Positions 41,801-50,999 of a stretch of 64,000 bases of DNA are shown in pieces (position 1 is the stretch's first letter; the number at the start of each line of letters is the position of its first letter). The notes under the pieces were generated by a model that worked only from the letters and a program-made list of their open reading frames with translations, had not been told where the DNA came from and did no database searches. The position numbers were made by a program, and so were the translations under genes. The stretch covers positions 4,719,501-4,783,500 of the forward strand of contig JAZGTN010000071.1 of NCBI GenBank assembly GCA_037783415.1. Reading direction: 5' to 3'. This stretch comes from Leptasterias polaris (Eukaryota; Echinodermata; Asteroidea; Forcipulatida; Asteriidae).

Positions 41801-44800
41801 GTGTTCATAATGTGAGGTGGAGCTTCAAGCTATGTGAGGTTGTTTTGTAACGACTGAAACTTTTACTGTTAACTTTATTATCAACAAATGAAGGTTGTAG
41901 GCTATTCTTTGGTGTAATAAATAGTGGAATCGTTCACCGTATAGGCCTACTCTCTAGGAGCTTGTTATCAATGATGGTTAACGTCTATTTTTATCGAGAC
42001 ATAAAATATTGTGAAGTTTCTCCTTTATGTTTGTGTGTATGGGAATAATGTTGAATGTTCGTTAAATGATTTGGACTGCTAAGTTTGGAAGGAATTTTGT
42101 CAACACTTTTCGGGTTTTTTTAAAAGATGGATGTTGTGGACCGCAGTCAGAGAAGTTTAATGGATAGAGAAATTTCTGAAATTTTTAGTGACTGACTATA
42201 TTTCATTGTGTGTTCTCCCTATTACTATTAGAGAAGGGCAGGTGCCAGATAAAACTCATCATCGTAGTAACTTGTTACCTTGTCTCAATCAGTGTAACAA
42301 CCTTAGGCTGTCTGCACTACACATAAAGTTGTCATAGGAACGATCAGTTGACTGAAGCGAGTTGAGACCAATCTCGGTTAATTCTGTGTATTTTGCTGTA
42401 TAAGTTTCCTGAGGTCTTTTGGACCGCGCTGGGGAGATGAATGTGCAGTTCATTGTACTATTCCCTTGAGATGTTTCCAACTCGTTGATGGAATATCGCG
42501 GGGTAAAACCAACAGACACTCTACGTCAAAGTCAATGATGCTCGCCCAGGCACTTCAGACAGCTATGGCCTGGGGCGACGCACGGGTCTGGTAACTAACC
42601 GCTCCCTGGGCATTACAACTGTATATTGACCCTCGGGGCTGTACGAAGAGAGCGATTAGATAGCTGGCATGGTTGATGAGTCAGTGCCTCACGCCAACCT
42701 GACTGCAACAATCTACACCATTATTATGATATTAGAGAGCGTTTATCAAGGTGATCGATTGTACGTTACAATCATATAGAGTGGTCTTATTGAAGTGTAG
42801 ACAGAAAAACTAGCTTTATTTGAAGCTTTTGTTCTTAATATTATAAATATAATATCGCTGATGGTGCTCAGAAAGATGAAACCGAGTTTGAATCTTACGT
42901 AACACATTGCGATCTGGGTGATACTTTTAATCCAAAAGTGTTGCATTTTCTGGATATTCCTATATTTTGGAATGAATTGTAACCAGTGAAAAGTCTTATC
43001 GTGCATGCATTCATTCATATTGGTTTATTTCCGTCACGAATCGCAGCCAAAAGCTGAATCGCACGTGATTTACCTTAAAAAGGTAACAACAATCTTTCAA
43101 AAGTTAGACAGGCAAATATGAAGATATTTAACAATTGACAACGTGCATGGGGAAAAGGCACACAGAAATTGCGTACGAGAAAGAGGAAAAAAATGATTTT
43201 TTTTTTTCAAAAAACCACAAAAACCCCAGTTAAAAGGATAATTAAGTTAAATCTTTTCAGGAATTCTTCAGTCTGTTCATATTCAGTAGTCCGACTCTTG
43301 ATCCAAGAGCAGTATTCATAATTGCTATCCCTCATAGGGAACAAGACTGAGATGTTAAAATGTTTGAGGGGTTTAACATATCATGGTGCAGCCATCTTGT
43401 TTTTCTCCTATTCAAATCAATGTAACCAAACCGAGGCTGGAAGGAGAAATTGTCTGGTTCCTTTTTTACAATGAATATTATTATTCTTTACTGTTACTGG
43501 ATACAAGGAACGTGACCAAGATTGTGGCAGCATGATAAAGGTATGTAGTAGTACTAGTAGTATGATCAGGTAGCCAAGAGTCGTTGACACACGGACCTTC
43601 TACTTGGTTCCCACCTCCATGGTTCCATCATGGAGGTCCATGGACCCATTTTAGGCATTCATGAAGGTCTGTATAGTTGACCCAATTTATTGCCCAGAGA
43701 TTTGGGTTTATCGGCCGGTGTTCCATAACCGAGTAAAAGTTACAACAGTATGCACAAAGTTGAACGTTTGGGGCAACGATGTCGAAGGCTAACAACTGGT
43801 ACCCGGTCGGATTTATGACGGTTTTGCTCGAATGTTGACAGCATTCAACTCAATTGTGTGTTTGTGTTTTGACCCTGGTGGCTGGAGATATACGACAGAC
43901 CTTCTATGAGATTCTACAACCGTCTGTTGTGGGTGGTGTTGTCAACTAACAAGTAAATATTGTTAGGATGGAATGGATGTTAATGTTCTTATGGAATTGT
44001 TAGTAAAAACATCTTTTAGACAGTAACTTGTTTCAATTCTCAGAATGTTGCATCTAGAGTTAAAAACAAGAAATGAGTTGAATTTTGAGGTAAGGCATTT
44101 TTTTAAAATAACATTTATTGCACTATGGGGACCCTTTTTCACTTAATAAAACCCCAAAAATATGTAAACAATCACACCAACAAGCCAAGAAACAAAGAAA
44201 GTGAAATTTGCCAAAACAACAGTAGAGAAGTAAAACCTTCTTTTGGGATAAGACGAAAGCATTTTTTATTCTTTTTCTTCAATGACGAATAAAGATCGCT
44301 TCTTTTACTGAATCTGGTATTTTCATTGTTGGATAAAACATCAGGAATCATCCACCACACAGTACAATCAGAGCAGAAGAATCAACGTAGCATTATTATT
44401 AGAAGCTACGCAAACAATGTATGACCTAAATTTATGTTTTCAATTTTCGATACCGTCTGGCAAACACGTCGTCGTTTAGGCATAGGCAGACATTACAAGG
44501 CCGAGAAAAATATCGGCAAAATGTTCGCCAGACGATGAGTTGCGAAATGAATGGGTAATGTCTGCCATCCATCGTTCACATCAATTTTTTATTTGAATGC
44601 TTGAGATGTCTAGGCAGCAAGCTAGCCAGACTGATAGTGATAGCTTTAGCCTTCAGGAATTTTGTTTTGTTCAGATCAATTGTTTTCTTTTAAAATAATG
44701 GGATTGGAAAAATATTGCGTTTACTTTTCGATCTCAAAGATGACTCTATTAAAAAAGAAGACATCGATCGAAGTAACGTAAGATTGGTATTAAAAAGTAG

Positions 44801-47800
44801 ATTTATTCTCAAAGTTGAAGCGATAGTGGCTCGATTTAAGTTCGCCATAACTCATTAATATGCAAATTTTTCTCCATTAACCTCACAGTGACCTCTGAGA
44901 GATATTCACAGTATCTCAGGTTTGATCTAAAAAGAAATAAGACATAGTTACCACTTGAGTCGTGACCTTCGTTGAGGTTAATATCGTTAAAGGCACTGAA
45001 TGAACACGTTTTGTAATTGTCAAAGACCAGTATTCTCACTTGGTGTATCCCAACATATGCATAAAATAACAAGCCTGTGAAAATTTGGGCTCAATTGGTT
45101 ATTGAAGTTGCAAGAAAATGATGAAAGAAAAAACACCCTTGTTGTACAAATTTAATAGTGTGCTTTCAGATAGGAATAAAAGGCTTCTGGCCAGAAGTCT
45201 TTTATTATTTTAGTGAGAAATTACCTCTTTCTCAAAAACTACGTTACTTCAGAGGGAGTCGTTTCTCACAATGTTTTATACTATCAACAGCTCTCCGTTG
45301 CTCGTTACCAAGTAAGTTTTTATGCTAATATATATTTTGAGTAATTACCAAACGTGTACAGTGCCTTTAATACAAAGGAATTTGACCTCCGTTGATTTAT
45401 TTCATTTGATGTTAGGTTGGTTTGTCTCAAGATCTGAATCTTGTCACACGGGACACTTATTTACAGGCAACCAGTTTCAGGCAATCTCCAAGAAGAAAAA
45501 GCATTCACATATAAAATGATCTCGGGGATCCTGTTAGACATTGTTCGAAAAATACCTCTTGTGCTGCCAAAGTGTTCCTTGTGTGCATTGCAATTGGTTG
45601 CCTCCAAGTTGGCAGTATAAATTGTCATGTGTGACGAGGCCCTAAGATCCGAATGGATGGCTTCGGCAGTGGCTAGCAGCTACGGCTGGATCGCCGAAAA
45701 GTCCTATTCTACAGCCATAGCCAAAGTCGCTTATATAGTTCGGACATGGTTTCAGTTATACGTAGATCACAACAAACATTACAACTATACATGTAGTTTG
45801 TACAAGAAACAGTATCCCACAGTACACAGATTATTCAACCAAAATGTCTTACTACCAGCATTGTCATTAAAATGCCATTAATGAACAGACATTCTCCCTT
45901 GTGGACTTACCCCCTATTATTTTTCGATGTCAACGACCTCTTGTATGCATTATCTTTTTGCACTCATTATTTGCCAATATAAAAGCGTGGCTTTTCCATT
46001 AGTCAGTATTCTCCCCCTGGTGTTTTGTATCCAGCTTGGCGAGGAAAAATTAATTTCATTTTGTTGCCACGTGCCGCCAAGGTCAGTAAAAACGTATGGG
46101 CGACTGAGGTTGTCTCAGTTAAGACAACGGCTGGGATTATTGTCTATCGTTGTTTTTTTCATCTGACAATAAAAACAGCTCCGTCTGCGATCTGACTGCC
46201 GTGGTTTGGTACCAAATAACTGTGAACAAATGTGCATTATGGACTGGTGACTGTTTCTTAAGTTGCCTGCGTAATATACGATCAATATAGTGAAAAGTGA
46301 ATGTTTCTCACATTTCTCAATCCGTGTTGTCTGTTCGGGAATGCTGCGGCCAGAGATGCCATTAGTACCTGCTGTCACCTCGCTCAAAACAGAAAAGCTA
46401 CTTACTTATTAGTTTTACCATTTATTCAAAGCCTAGGGGATTAGGTGAAATGACTGTTAATTTGTTTAATATTTTAGTCTATTACTGTTAGAGTGATCTG
46501 TTTCAGCTATCTGACTGACATTTTCGCAAGCTAGCAAGTCATTGGTGGTGGTGTACTTTTTATATGAATCAGAGTCTTTTACATAAATATTTTCTTGTGG
46601 AAGAGGAAAATGTTAAATACATTTAATAGAGTTTTATGTTTTAAGTCTGATGTATGCTTTCAAGCTGTCTCTGTGAATGTATATATTGATTTTGTTGGGA
46701 AACTTTTTGAGGAGCAAACTATAGGATCCAGTCTAGTACGCGAAATTGCTGCATCGTGGGCCTACCACAACTGGGTTGATGAAATTTCACATGGAACTTT
46801 CCGTTTGCATATTGTAAAGGTTTATTTGCATTGGTAATGGCATTGGTATTGTTGAAATTACTAACGCCACATTGAGTTTGTAGTCGTGCATGGAAAAAGC
46901 ATTCATCAATGTTATTCGGCAGGCGCCATTTTAGGTCGGCCAAGTCTCGCTAACCAAATTCAAAAATATTTTGGTTGTATGGAGAATAGAGATCTCTCTG
47001 AGAATAAACGAGACACCGGGAAACATCGGCTCCGGAATGAGCGTGAGAACCGGTTACCAAAGGAAAAGTCTGGCGGTCGAATTTGAGCATAATTCCCGAG
47101 TGATCCATCGGTTCACTACCGGTGTTTGCACCGACATCTTTCGTCGGGGTTTCGCTTCAAAAACACCGTCCGTGAATACGGAGTTTAATGAGGCGAATGG
47201 AACATCGTTTGTTAGGTAATGATGCGTGGTCTCTGGGTACTTTCTTCCGCTTGATGAAGGTAGAGGTTTTGTCATGTTATTGTCCTCAAGCGGCCGTTGA
47301 ACTTCTCCTCTGTTGGGGCAAAAATACTGATTCATATTGGTTTGCGGCTGTTGTATTGTTGAGGGGTAGTGAGATATAAAATGCACTCGGGGCATTGTTA
47401 TGTTTGCGGATGTTACTAATATAAGGGCTTTGTTGGCTTGCATTCACTGTCTCAGAACTACCTCAAACACAACTTCAATTCATACCTGATGTATAAATGT
47501 ATATATACTGAAAATGTTTGATACAATGACATATACAAATATAATAATGTTACTTCACTAGTTATTCATTTAAAGTACCGCCTTTTATTTTCCTTCTGCA
47601 ATTACCTGACTAACGAGACCACCTACCACTTATTATCAATAATGTAACTGTGAACCTTTATGTGCTTTGTGGTCCCAGTTCCTTACCTTCGGCTTGTTTT
47701 GCAGAAAGTTTAAGAACAAAATTCACAAAACGTCCATAAACTAAAATATTCCTCCATGGGTAAACCTTCAAGCTCTTCGTTTGAAAATTGGATAAACATA

Positions 47801-49333
47801 TTTACTTTGATAATAAAATAGTGCCTGGCTTCGTGCTTTATTTCTCTCGTTTTCAGTTCTGTTCAAAGTACGAAATGGAGCATAGCTTCAACATTCCTGT
47901 TTGAAACTTTTCCAGTCAGTTTCTGAGTCTGAAGCTAAAGTGGCATTATCATGCCGTAGTATTGAATGTAATCAACAGAGCGTTTCTTAGGCATAACACA
48001 CATTTGATGCTAATGCGTGTAAATACCCCTTGAACAGAACCAGCTGCCGTGACGTGCAAGCCTAGTCATCCATCTTGGATTGATCCTTGAGCCCTATACC
48101 AATGTTAATGGGTAACCAAGAAAATGTCAAATACTTCCATTTCAACCGTGACTAGTTTACAGCATGTTCTTAGACTTCATTTTGTTTGGATTCATCGCCG
48201 TAAACTACTTCATGCGGATCCAATATACAAACAATATTTTTTAACAAATGTTTTATACGTTTGCTTTCGTGTCATTGGGTGCGTGGGAAGCTGATGGGAA
48301 AACAAACTCGTAATTTGTGGGAAACTGTCATTGGTTCTGGTGGCTCATACCAACAAATAAACTGAAAAGGTTATTTTGTCTTTGCTTTTTAAAGACGTCT
48401 TGGTGCTGAGCACTGACTAGTCTAGTCTCGGTGTCCTGTAGCATAAATCTGCTGATAGGAAAGTGCACAGCAATCGATCTCTTAGATGTTTATTTTTCTA
48501 ATCAATTTGCAATATCTCTTCGTGAATTTTGATTAAGAAATATAGTTTTACAGCTTGTAGATGAAGTTGTTATAAGCATGGCTGTGTATCGATCGGAAGA
48601 GTGTGTATGTTTAGTACATCATCTTAATAGAAAACGACTTGTGTCTTAAGGGATTATACCTGAAGACATATTTAGCGTGCTGAATTAGAAGACGTCTTTA
48701 TGTTTTACTCATCAACTGTTTAAAAAATGTGTTTTATTTGCCTTTCGACTGCTGGAATAAATGCCTTATCTGTTTGGCAACTCATATGAGAGCAGTAAAC
48801 CATTTTGTGGTTTTCTTGCCACATTAATAAGTTATTCCAATATTGTAATGTTGACATTTGTGTGTGTTTTTACAGATGATCACTACACGCAACCTTACGA
48901 AGCAGTCAGTGAACAGGCTCTGTGGTTCCGAGCTGCTGTCATAGCAGTACCCATCGCTGGTGCATGTATTTTAATTGGCCTCATCTTGATAGCTGCTCGT
49001 ATGCTCAGAAGCGAAGACAAACAATTCACCAAACTAAATGTGGACGTTCGACAGAGGGCGATATTACGGACTCACAACGCACATAACACTAACATTCAGA
49101 GAGCACCACAGTTTCTCGATAATTCTCGCGTGAAAAACATCAATATCACTGGAAATAAGCTTGTGGATCCATTCAATGGGAGACAACACAACAATAAGAT
49201 AAACAACATGAACAATGTGACGAAGGTAACCAACGAACTTTTGCATCACCAGCGATGTGTCAACGAGTGCCCCAGACTAATTCCAACGCAACACTGTGGA
49301 AAAATGTACAGGGAAAACTTTGACGTTGTATAG
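11766..49333 (+). CDS. bambi: BMP and activin membrane-bound inhibitor homolog (BAMBI), complete, 3 exons, 286 aa
   Basis: Exons join 11766..11853, 33891..34205 and 48876..49333 (stop TAG), all with GT..AG junctions and both introns in phase 1. BAMBI is a single-pass pseudoreceptor that has the type I TGF-beta receptor ectodomain but no kinase, and it dampens BMP, activin and TGF-beta signalling at the plasma membrane. Residues 1-29 form the signal peptide. Residues 34-115 hold ten cysteines (CYC, C41, C48, C54, HGC73, C82, CC109-110, C115) in the vertebrate BAMBI pattern, with CC-x4-CN at the end. N89 is an N-glycosylation sequon. Residues 150-163 read LWFRAAVIAVPIAG, essentially identical to vertebrate BAMBI, followed by the membrane segment and RMLRSED. 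The tail (residues 179-286) is polar and Asn-rich with no kinase motif. The length is close to the 260 aa of human BAMBI. The start ATG has a favourable context (AAAATGG) and precedes a clear signal peptide. Confidence 0.93.
21709..21780. repeat. Tandem duplication, 37-bp unit x 2
   Basis: The segment starting ATCTTCTAAATCTACCT and ending TATTGTTACTGATAC is repeated head to tail with one base change (CTACGT versus CTGCGT). Confidence 0.85.
22565..22621 (+). repeat. SINE fragment with B-box, copy 1
   Basis: GGTTCAAATCC (22575-22585) is a pol III B-box. The next 35 bp (TTTTTCTTTGTTCAGCCCAA) recur in the opposite orientation at 56252-56308. No intact A-box was recognised, so this is a fragment. 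Confidence 0.55.
22712..23114 (-). mobile_element. 5'-truncated LINE: C-terminal end of a non-LTR reverse transcriptase ORF plus 3' tail
   Basis: On the minus strand 23114-23025 reads WNNLPESIRNVDSLF and then SFKKVLKTHLFKQ, followed by a stop. This is the typical C-terminus of CR1/L2/RTE-like ORF2 proteins. About 310 bp of 3'UTR follow, ending GGCGCTATATAAATGCTG and a TAATTATTATTATG tail. Everything upstream (endonuclease, polymerase core) is missing. Just 5' of the peptide the frame is interrupted by TGA. The exact clade cannot be settled by eye. Confidence 0.75.
23217..23613. repeat. 26-bp minisatellite, 15.3 copies
   Basis: The unit is AAGGGGCACGAGGG followed by CGTTGAATGGGC. Copies are identical except one GGGGCA to GGTGCA change near 23271. 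Since 26 is not a multiple of 3, all three minus-strand frames stay open across the array and give the same 26-residue periodic peptide (PIQRPRAPC...). These are not genes. The near-perfect identity suggests recent expansion. It directly abuts the truncated LINE. Confidence 0.95.
24143..24485. promoter_or_regulatory. Cluster of AT-rich homeodomain/POU-type palindromes with a CRE, candidate enhancer
   Basis: Perfect ATGAATATTCAT palindromes occur at 24197-24208 and 24465-24476, with related TTAATATTCATTA (about 24143-24155) and GATATTCATTAC (about 24211). A consensus CRE TGACGTCA lies at 24451-24458 next to the second palindrome. ATGAATATTCAT matches the shape of palindromic POU dimer sites (ATGCATATGCAT type). 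The role is inferred from motif density alone. Confidence 0.35.
27163..27185 (+). repeat. G-run (G15-A-G7), possible G-quadruplex
   Basis: Fifteen Gs, one A and seven Gs in the transcribed plus strand of bambi intron 1. Run length may be uncertain because of assembly. Confidence 0.8.
28843..28970. mobile_element. Short MITE with GGCC-TTTTCGAA termini, copy 2 (diverged)
   Basis: It shares TTCGAA, CAGCTTGGGC, AAATAACTAACAGAGCC and a TTCCGAAGAGGCC end, in the same order, with the copy at 9001-9135. The outermost left bases have decayed. Confidence 0.5.
30043..30132. mobile_element. Short MITE with GGCC-TTTTCGAA termini, copy 3 (inverted, partial)
   Basis: GGCCTCTTTCGAAAGCATGG matches the end of the 9001-9135 element, and CTCCGTCAATTATGTTGAG matches its CTCCGTCGGTTATTTAG on the reverse strand. 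The far end is not clear. Confidence 0.4.
31305..31465. repeat. Possible SINE remnant with reverse-strand B-box
   Basis: GGGATTCGAACC at about 31328 is a B-box read on the minus strand. GTTGGCTCCGGGAG downstream resembles GTTGGCTCCGTGG of the SINE at 664-882. The two signals point in opposite directions, so this may be two overlapping remnants. Weak call. Confidence 0.25.
33891..34205 (+). CDS. bambi: bambi coding exon 2: ten-cysteine ectodomain
   Basis: The acceptor is a T-rich tract ending TATTTTCAG and the donor is GTAAGT at 34206. It encodes residues 30-134, from GQFHCYCNSPRC through LSCCFESMCN to NEEF. The whole activin-receptor-like domain lies in this exon. The upstream open frame before 33891 is intronic. 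Confidence 0.93.
40055..40133. repeat. 26-bp direct repeat, two copies 53 bp apart
   Basis: CCCTGCCTTCTCTGAATGCT plus TTCTGC occurs identically at 40055-40080 and 40108-40133. Confidence 0.85.
40204..40233. repeat. 7-bp microsatellite (GTGTGTT)n
   Basis: About four units of GTGTGTT. It is followed at about 40240-40285 by AAGACTCTGCTAGGGTCGAA and ACGTCAGGCC, a phrase I associate with dispersed retroelement tails but cannot classify. Confidence 0.7.
44987..45370 (+). mobile_element. TTAA-flanked MITE, copy 1 (in bambi intron 2)
   Basis: It begins TTAAAGGCACTGAATGAACA and ends CGTGTACAGTGCCTTTAA. The ends are inverted repeats (AGGCACTG..CAGTGCCT) inside TTAA on both sides, compatible with a piggyBac-type TTAA target duplication, although TTAA could be part of the terminal repeat. 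There is no coding capacity. Nearly identical to 49983-50358 in the same orientation. I recall similar sequences from echinoderm genomes. Confidence 0.85.
45636..45752. mobile_element. Diverged hAT-like MITE, copy 3
   Basis: GATCCGAATGGATGGCTTCG, CAGCTACGGCTGG and, on the right, CAGCCATAGCC and GTTCGGACATGG follow the same order as the ends of the element at 50840-50998. No target duplication was found. Confidence 0.4.
48876..49333 (+). CDS. bambi: bambi coding exon 3: transmembrane segment and cytoplasmic tail
   Basis: The acceptor is GTGTGTTTTTACAG. Residue 135 is completed across the junction (GAT). It encodes SEQALWFRAAVIAVPIAG, the rest of the membrane helix, RMLRSEDKQF, then an Asn/His/Arg-rich tail ending YRENFDVV. 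The open frame begins earlier, at 48761, but that part is intron, as shown by the splice site and by loss of similarity. Confidence 0.93.
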
Positions 49334-49515
49334 CACCCAGAAGACTTCTTCATCAACTCACCTGAGTCACCTGATATATTGACTTAACATTGAATGTAAT
49401 TTTACCGTGTATTTTTGTATATCCTTATGTATAGTGTACAGTATCAAACAGAGAAAAAAACTATGTACATAAGTGCGCTTCATATTAAATATCCTTAAAG
49501 GTTGTTATTATAATT
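49334..49515 (+). terminator. bambi: Minimal 3'UTR of bambi with candidate poly(A) signal ATTAAA
   Basis: The first poly(A)-like hexamer after the stop is ATTAAA at 49484-49489, followed by a T/G-rich stretch (GGTTGTTATTATAATTATAC). Further AT-rich hexamers occur up to about 49.9 kb, so longer 3' ends are possible. Confidence 0.35.
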
Positions 49516-49982
49516 ATACTGTTGTTGAAAATATAGTTAATAATGTTGAAACAATATTTACTTTAAAAGTGTAGGGAAATGTACTTCCTTGACACAGTTT
49601 TGTAGGGTTTCCATGAGGAATAATTTACTTATTTTGTGATTGTGGTGGAAGTTATGACATACTTGGAATTCAGTTAGTAAGGAATTTGAATTGTTCAAGT
49701 TGGTTTATTAATTTACATTTTTATTTTATTGTGCTTAAGAGACCTCAAATTGCATTTTGGTTTTAAATAATCATTCACTTAGGCAGCGAATCTCATGGAT
49801 GGATGCCTGGTTATTTTTTCACAGGAGCATTTTATCTTAAAGTTAAAAATTATGAACAATATTTAGCAACTATTTATTTTAAAGGAAACATCATCAATTA
49901 AAAATTATTTGGTTCGGCAGTTGGGAAAGTAGCGGGTGTTATTTTTCGGTTGGCTTCGTTCTCTAGCTCAGTAGAATGACCC

Positions 49983-50358
49983 TTAAAGGCACTGAACACG
50001 TTTGGTAATTGTCAAAGACCAGTATTCTCACTTGGTGTATCCCAACATATGCATAAAATAACAAGCCTGTGAAAATTTGGACTCAATTGGTCATTGAAGT
50101 TGCAAGAAAATGATGAAAGAAAAAACACCCTTGTTGTACAAATTGGTGTGCTTTCAGATAGGACTAAAAGGCTTCTGGCCAGAAGTCTTTTATTATTTTA
50201 GTGAGAAATTACCTCTTTCTCAAAAACTACCTTACTTCAGAGGGAGTCGTTTCTCACAATGTTTTATACTATCAACAGCTCTCCGTTGCTCGTTACCAAG
50301 TAAGTTTTTATGCTAATATATATTTTGAGTAATTACCAAACGTGTACAGTGCCTTTAA
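49983..50358 (+). mobile_element. TTAA-flanked MITE, copy 2 (just 3' of bambi)
   Basis: It begins TTAAAGGCACTGAACACGTT and ends AACGTGTACAGTGCCTTTAA, so the first and last 28 bases pair almost perfectly. It differs from the copy at 44987-45370 by small indels (GAATGAACACG versus GAACACG, TTTAATAGTG versus TTGGTG) and a few substitutions. It is slightly more canonical than copy 1. Confidence 0.88.
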
Positions 50359-50565
50359 TCAGATCCATCGCGGATTATACTGACTTTAGTAATAGTAATC
50401 AATTAATAACAATTTGCTCAAATATCAAAGCACTCAGAGGTAAAGAAACAACATTAAAACTGCTCCGGATTTCTTATTTTAGTAACTTTAATGTTGCTGT
50501 GATTTGGTTGTTCCTACTTTTTTCCAAAGGCAAGTAATAGATAGGTTGCAGTATGACGTAAGTCG

Positions 50566-50744
50566 GCCATCTTTACGGGCAATTTGGAACACACAGTCAT
50601 GCGTTACGCGTGAGAACGGCGTGCAGGACGCGCATATTTCACCAAACTCATTGCATGATTGGTTAGTGAATGACGCGGCTGCGTTAATAATTTGAGCGCT
50701 TGACGCGCCTGCAAGCCAAAATGCGATTTGCCCGTAAAGATGGC
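50566..50744. mobile_element. MITE with 17-bp perfect terminal inverted repeats
   Basis: GCCATCTTTACGGGCAA at 50566-50582 is exactly reverse-complemented at 50728-50744. The interior is CpG-rich (GTTACGCGTGAGAACGGCG) with no coding. Outer bases may extend the repeat with mismatches. Confidence 0.7.
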
Positions 50745-50839
50745 GTCTACTGGGAACTATCTATATATCATACAGGCCTGCACAAAAGGAATGATTCCAT
50801 TGTGCTCAAATCGCACTAATGCACGTTAATACGGTACTT

Positions 50840-50998
50840 TCAAAAGTAGTGCCGTATCCGAATTAGCGGCTACAGCTCCGGCTATGGCTGTTACTAAGAG
50901 TGTTGTTAAGGGTGTACTGTACTTCAACCCATGATGACGCGGGAATCTAGCCGTAGTCGTACCTGTAGCCACCAGTTTGGACATAGCAGTCCTTTTGA
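50840..50998. mobile_element. hAT-like MITE, copy 2
   Basis: The left end is TCAAAAGTAGTGCCGTATCC and the right end's reverse complement is TCAAAAGGACTGCTATGTCC. Inner arms GGCGGCTACAG-type pair as in the copy at 3087-3234, and the middle (AAGGGTGTACTGTACTTCAA) matches that copy's AAGGGCGTCCTGTACTTCAA. No clear target duplication. Confidence 0.6.
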
Positions 50999-50999
50999 T

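Larger units (their letters stand above)
34206..48875 (+). other. bambi: bambi intron 2 (14.7 kb)
   Basis: The intron begins GTAAGT and ends TTTTTACAG. It contains short tandem repeats near 40.0-40.3 kb, a TTAA-flanked MITE at 44987-45370 and a diverged hAT-like MITE near 45.7 kb. GC-richer patches at 35.1-35.25, 37.74-37.9 and 40.74-40.95 kb have no readable gene. No nested coding gene is supported. Confidence 0.8.

Noticed and set aside
48761..48875. Upstream extension of the bambi exon 3 frame
   Set aside because: Contains the branch and pyrimidine-tract region and ends at a TTTTTACAG acceptor. Similarity to BAMBI begins only after the acceptor.
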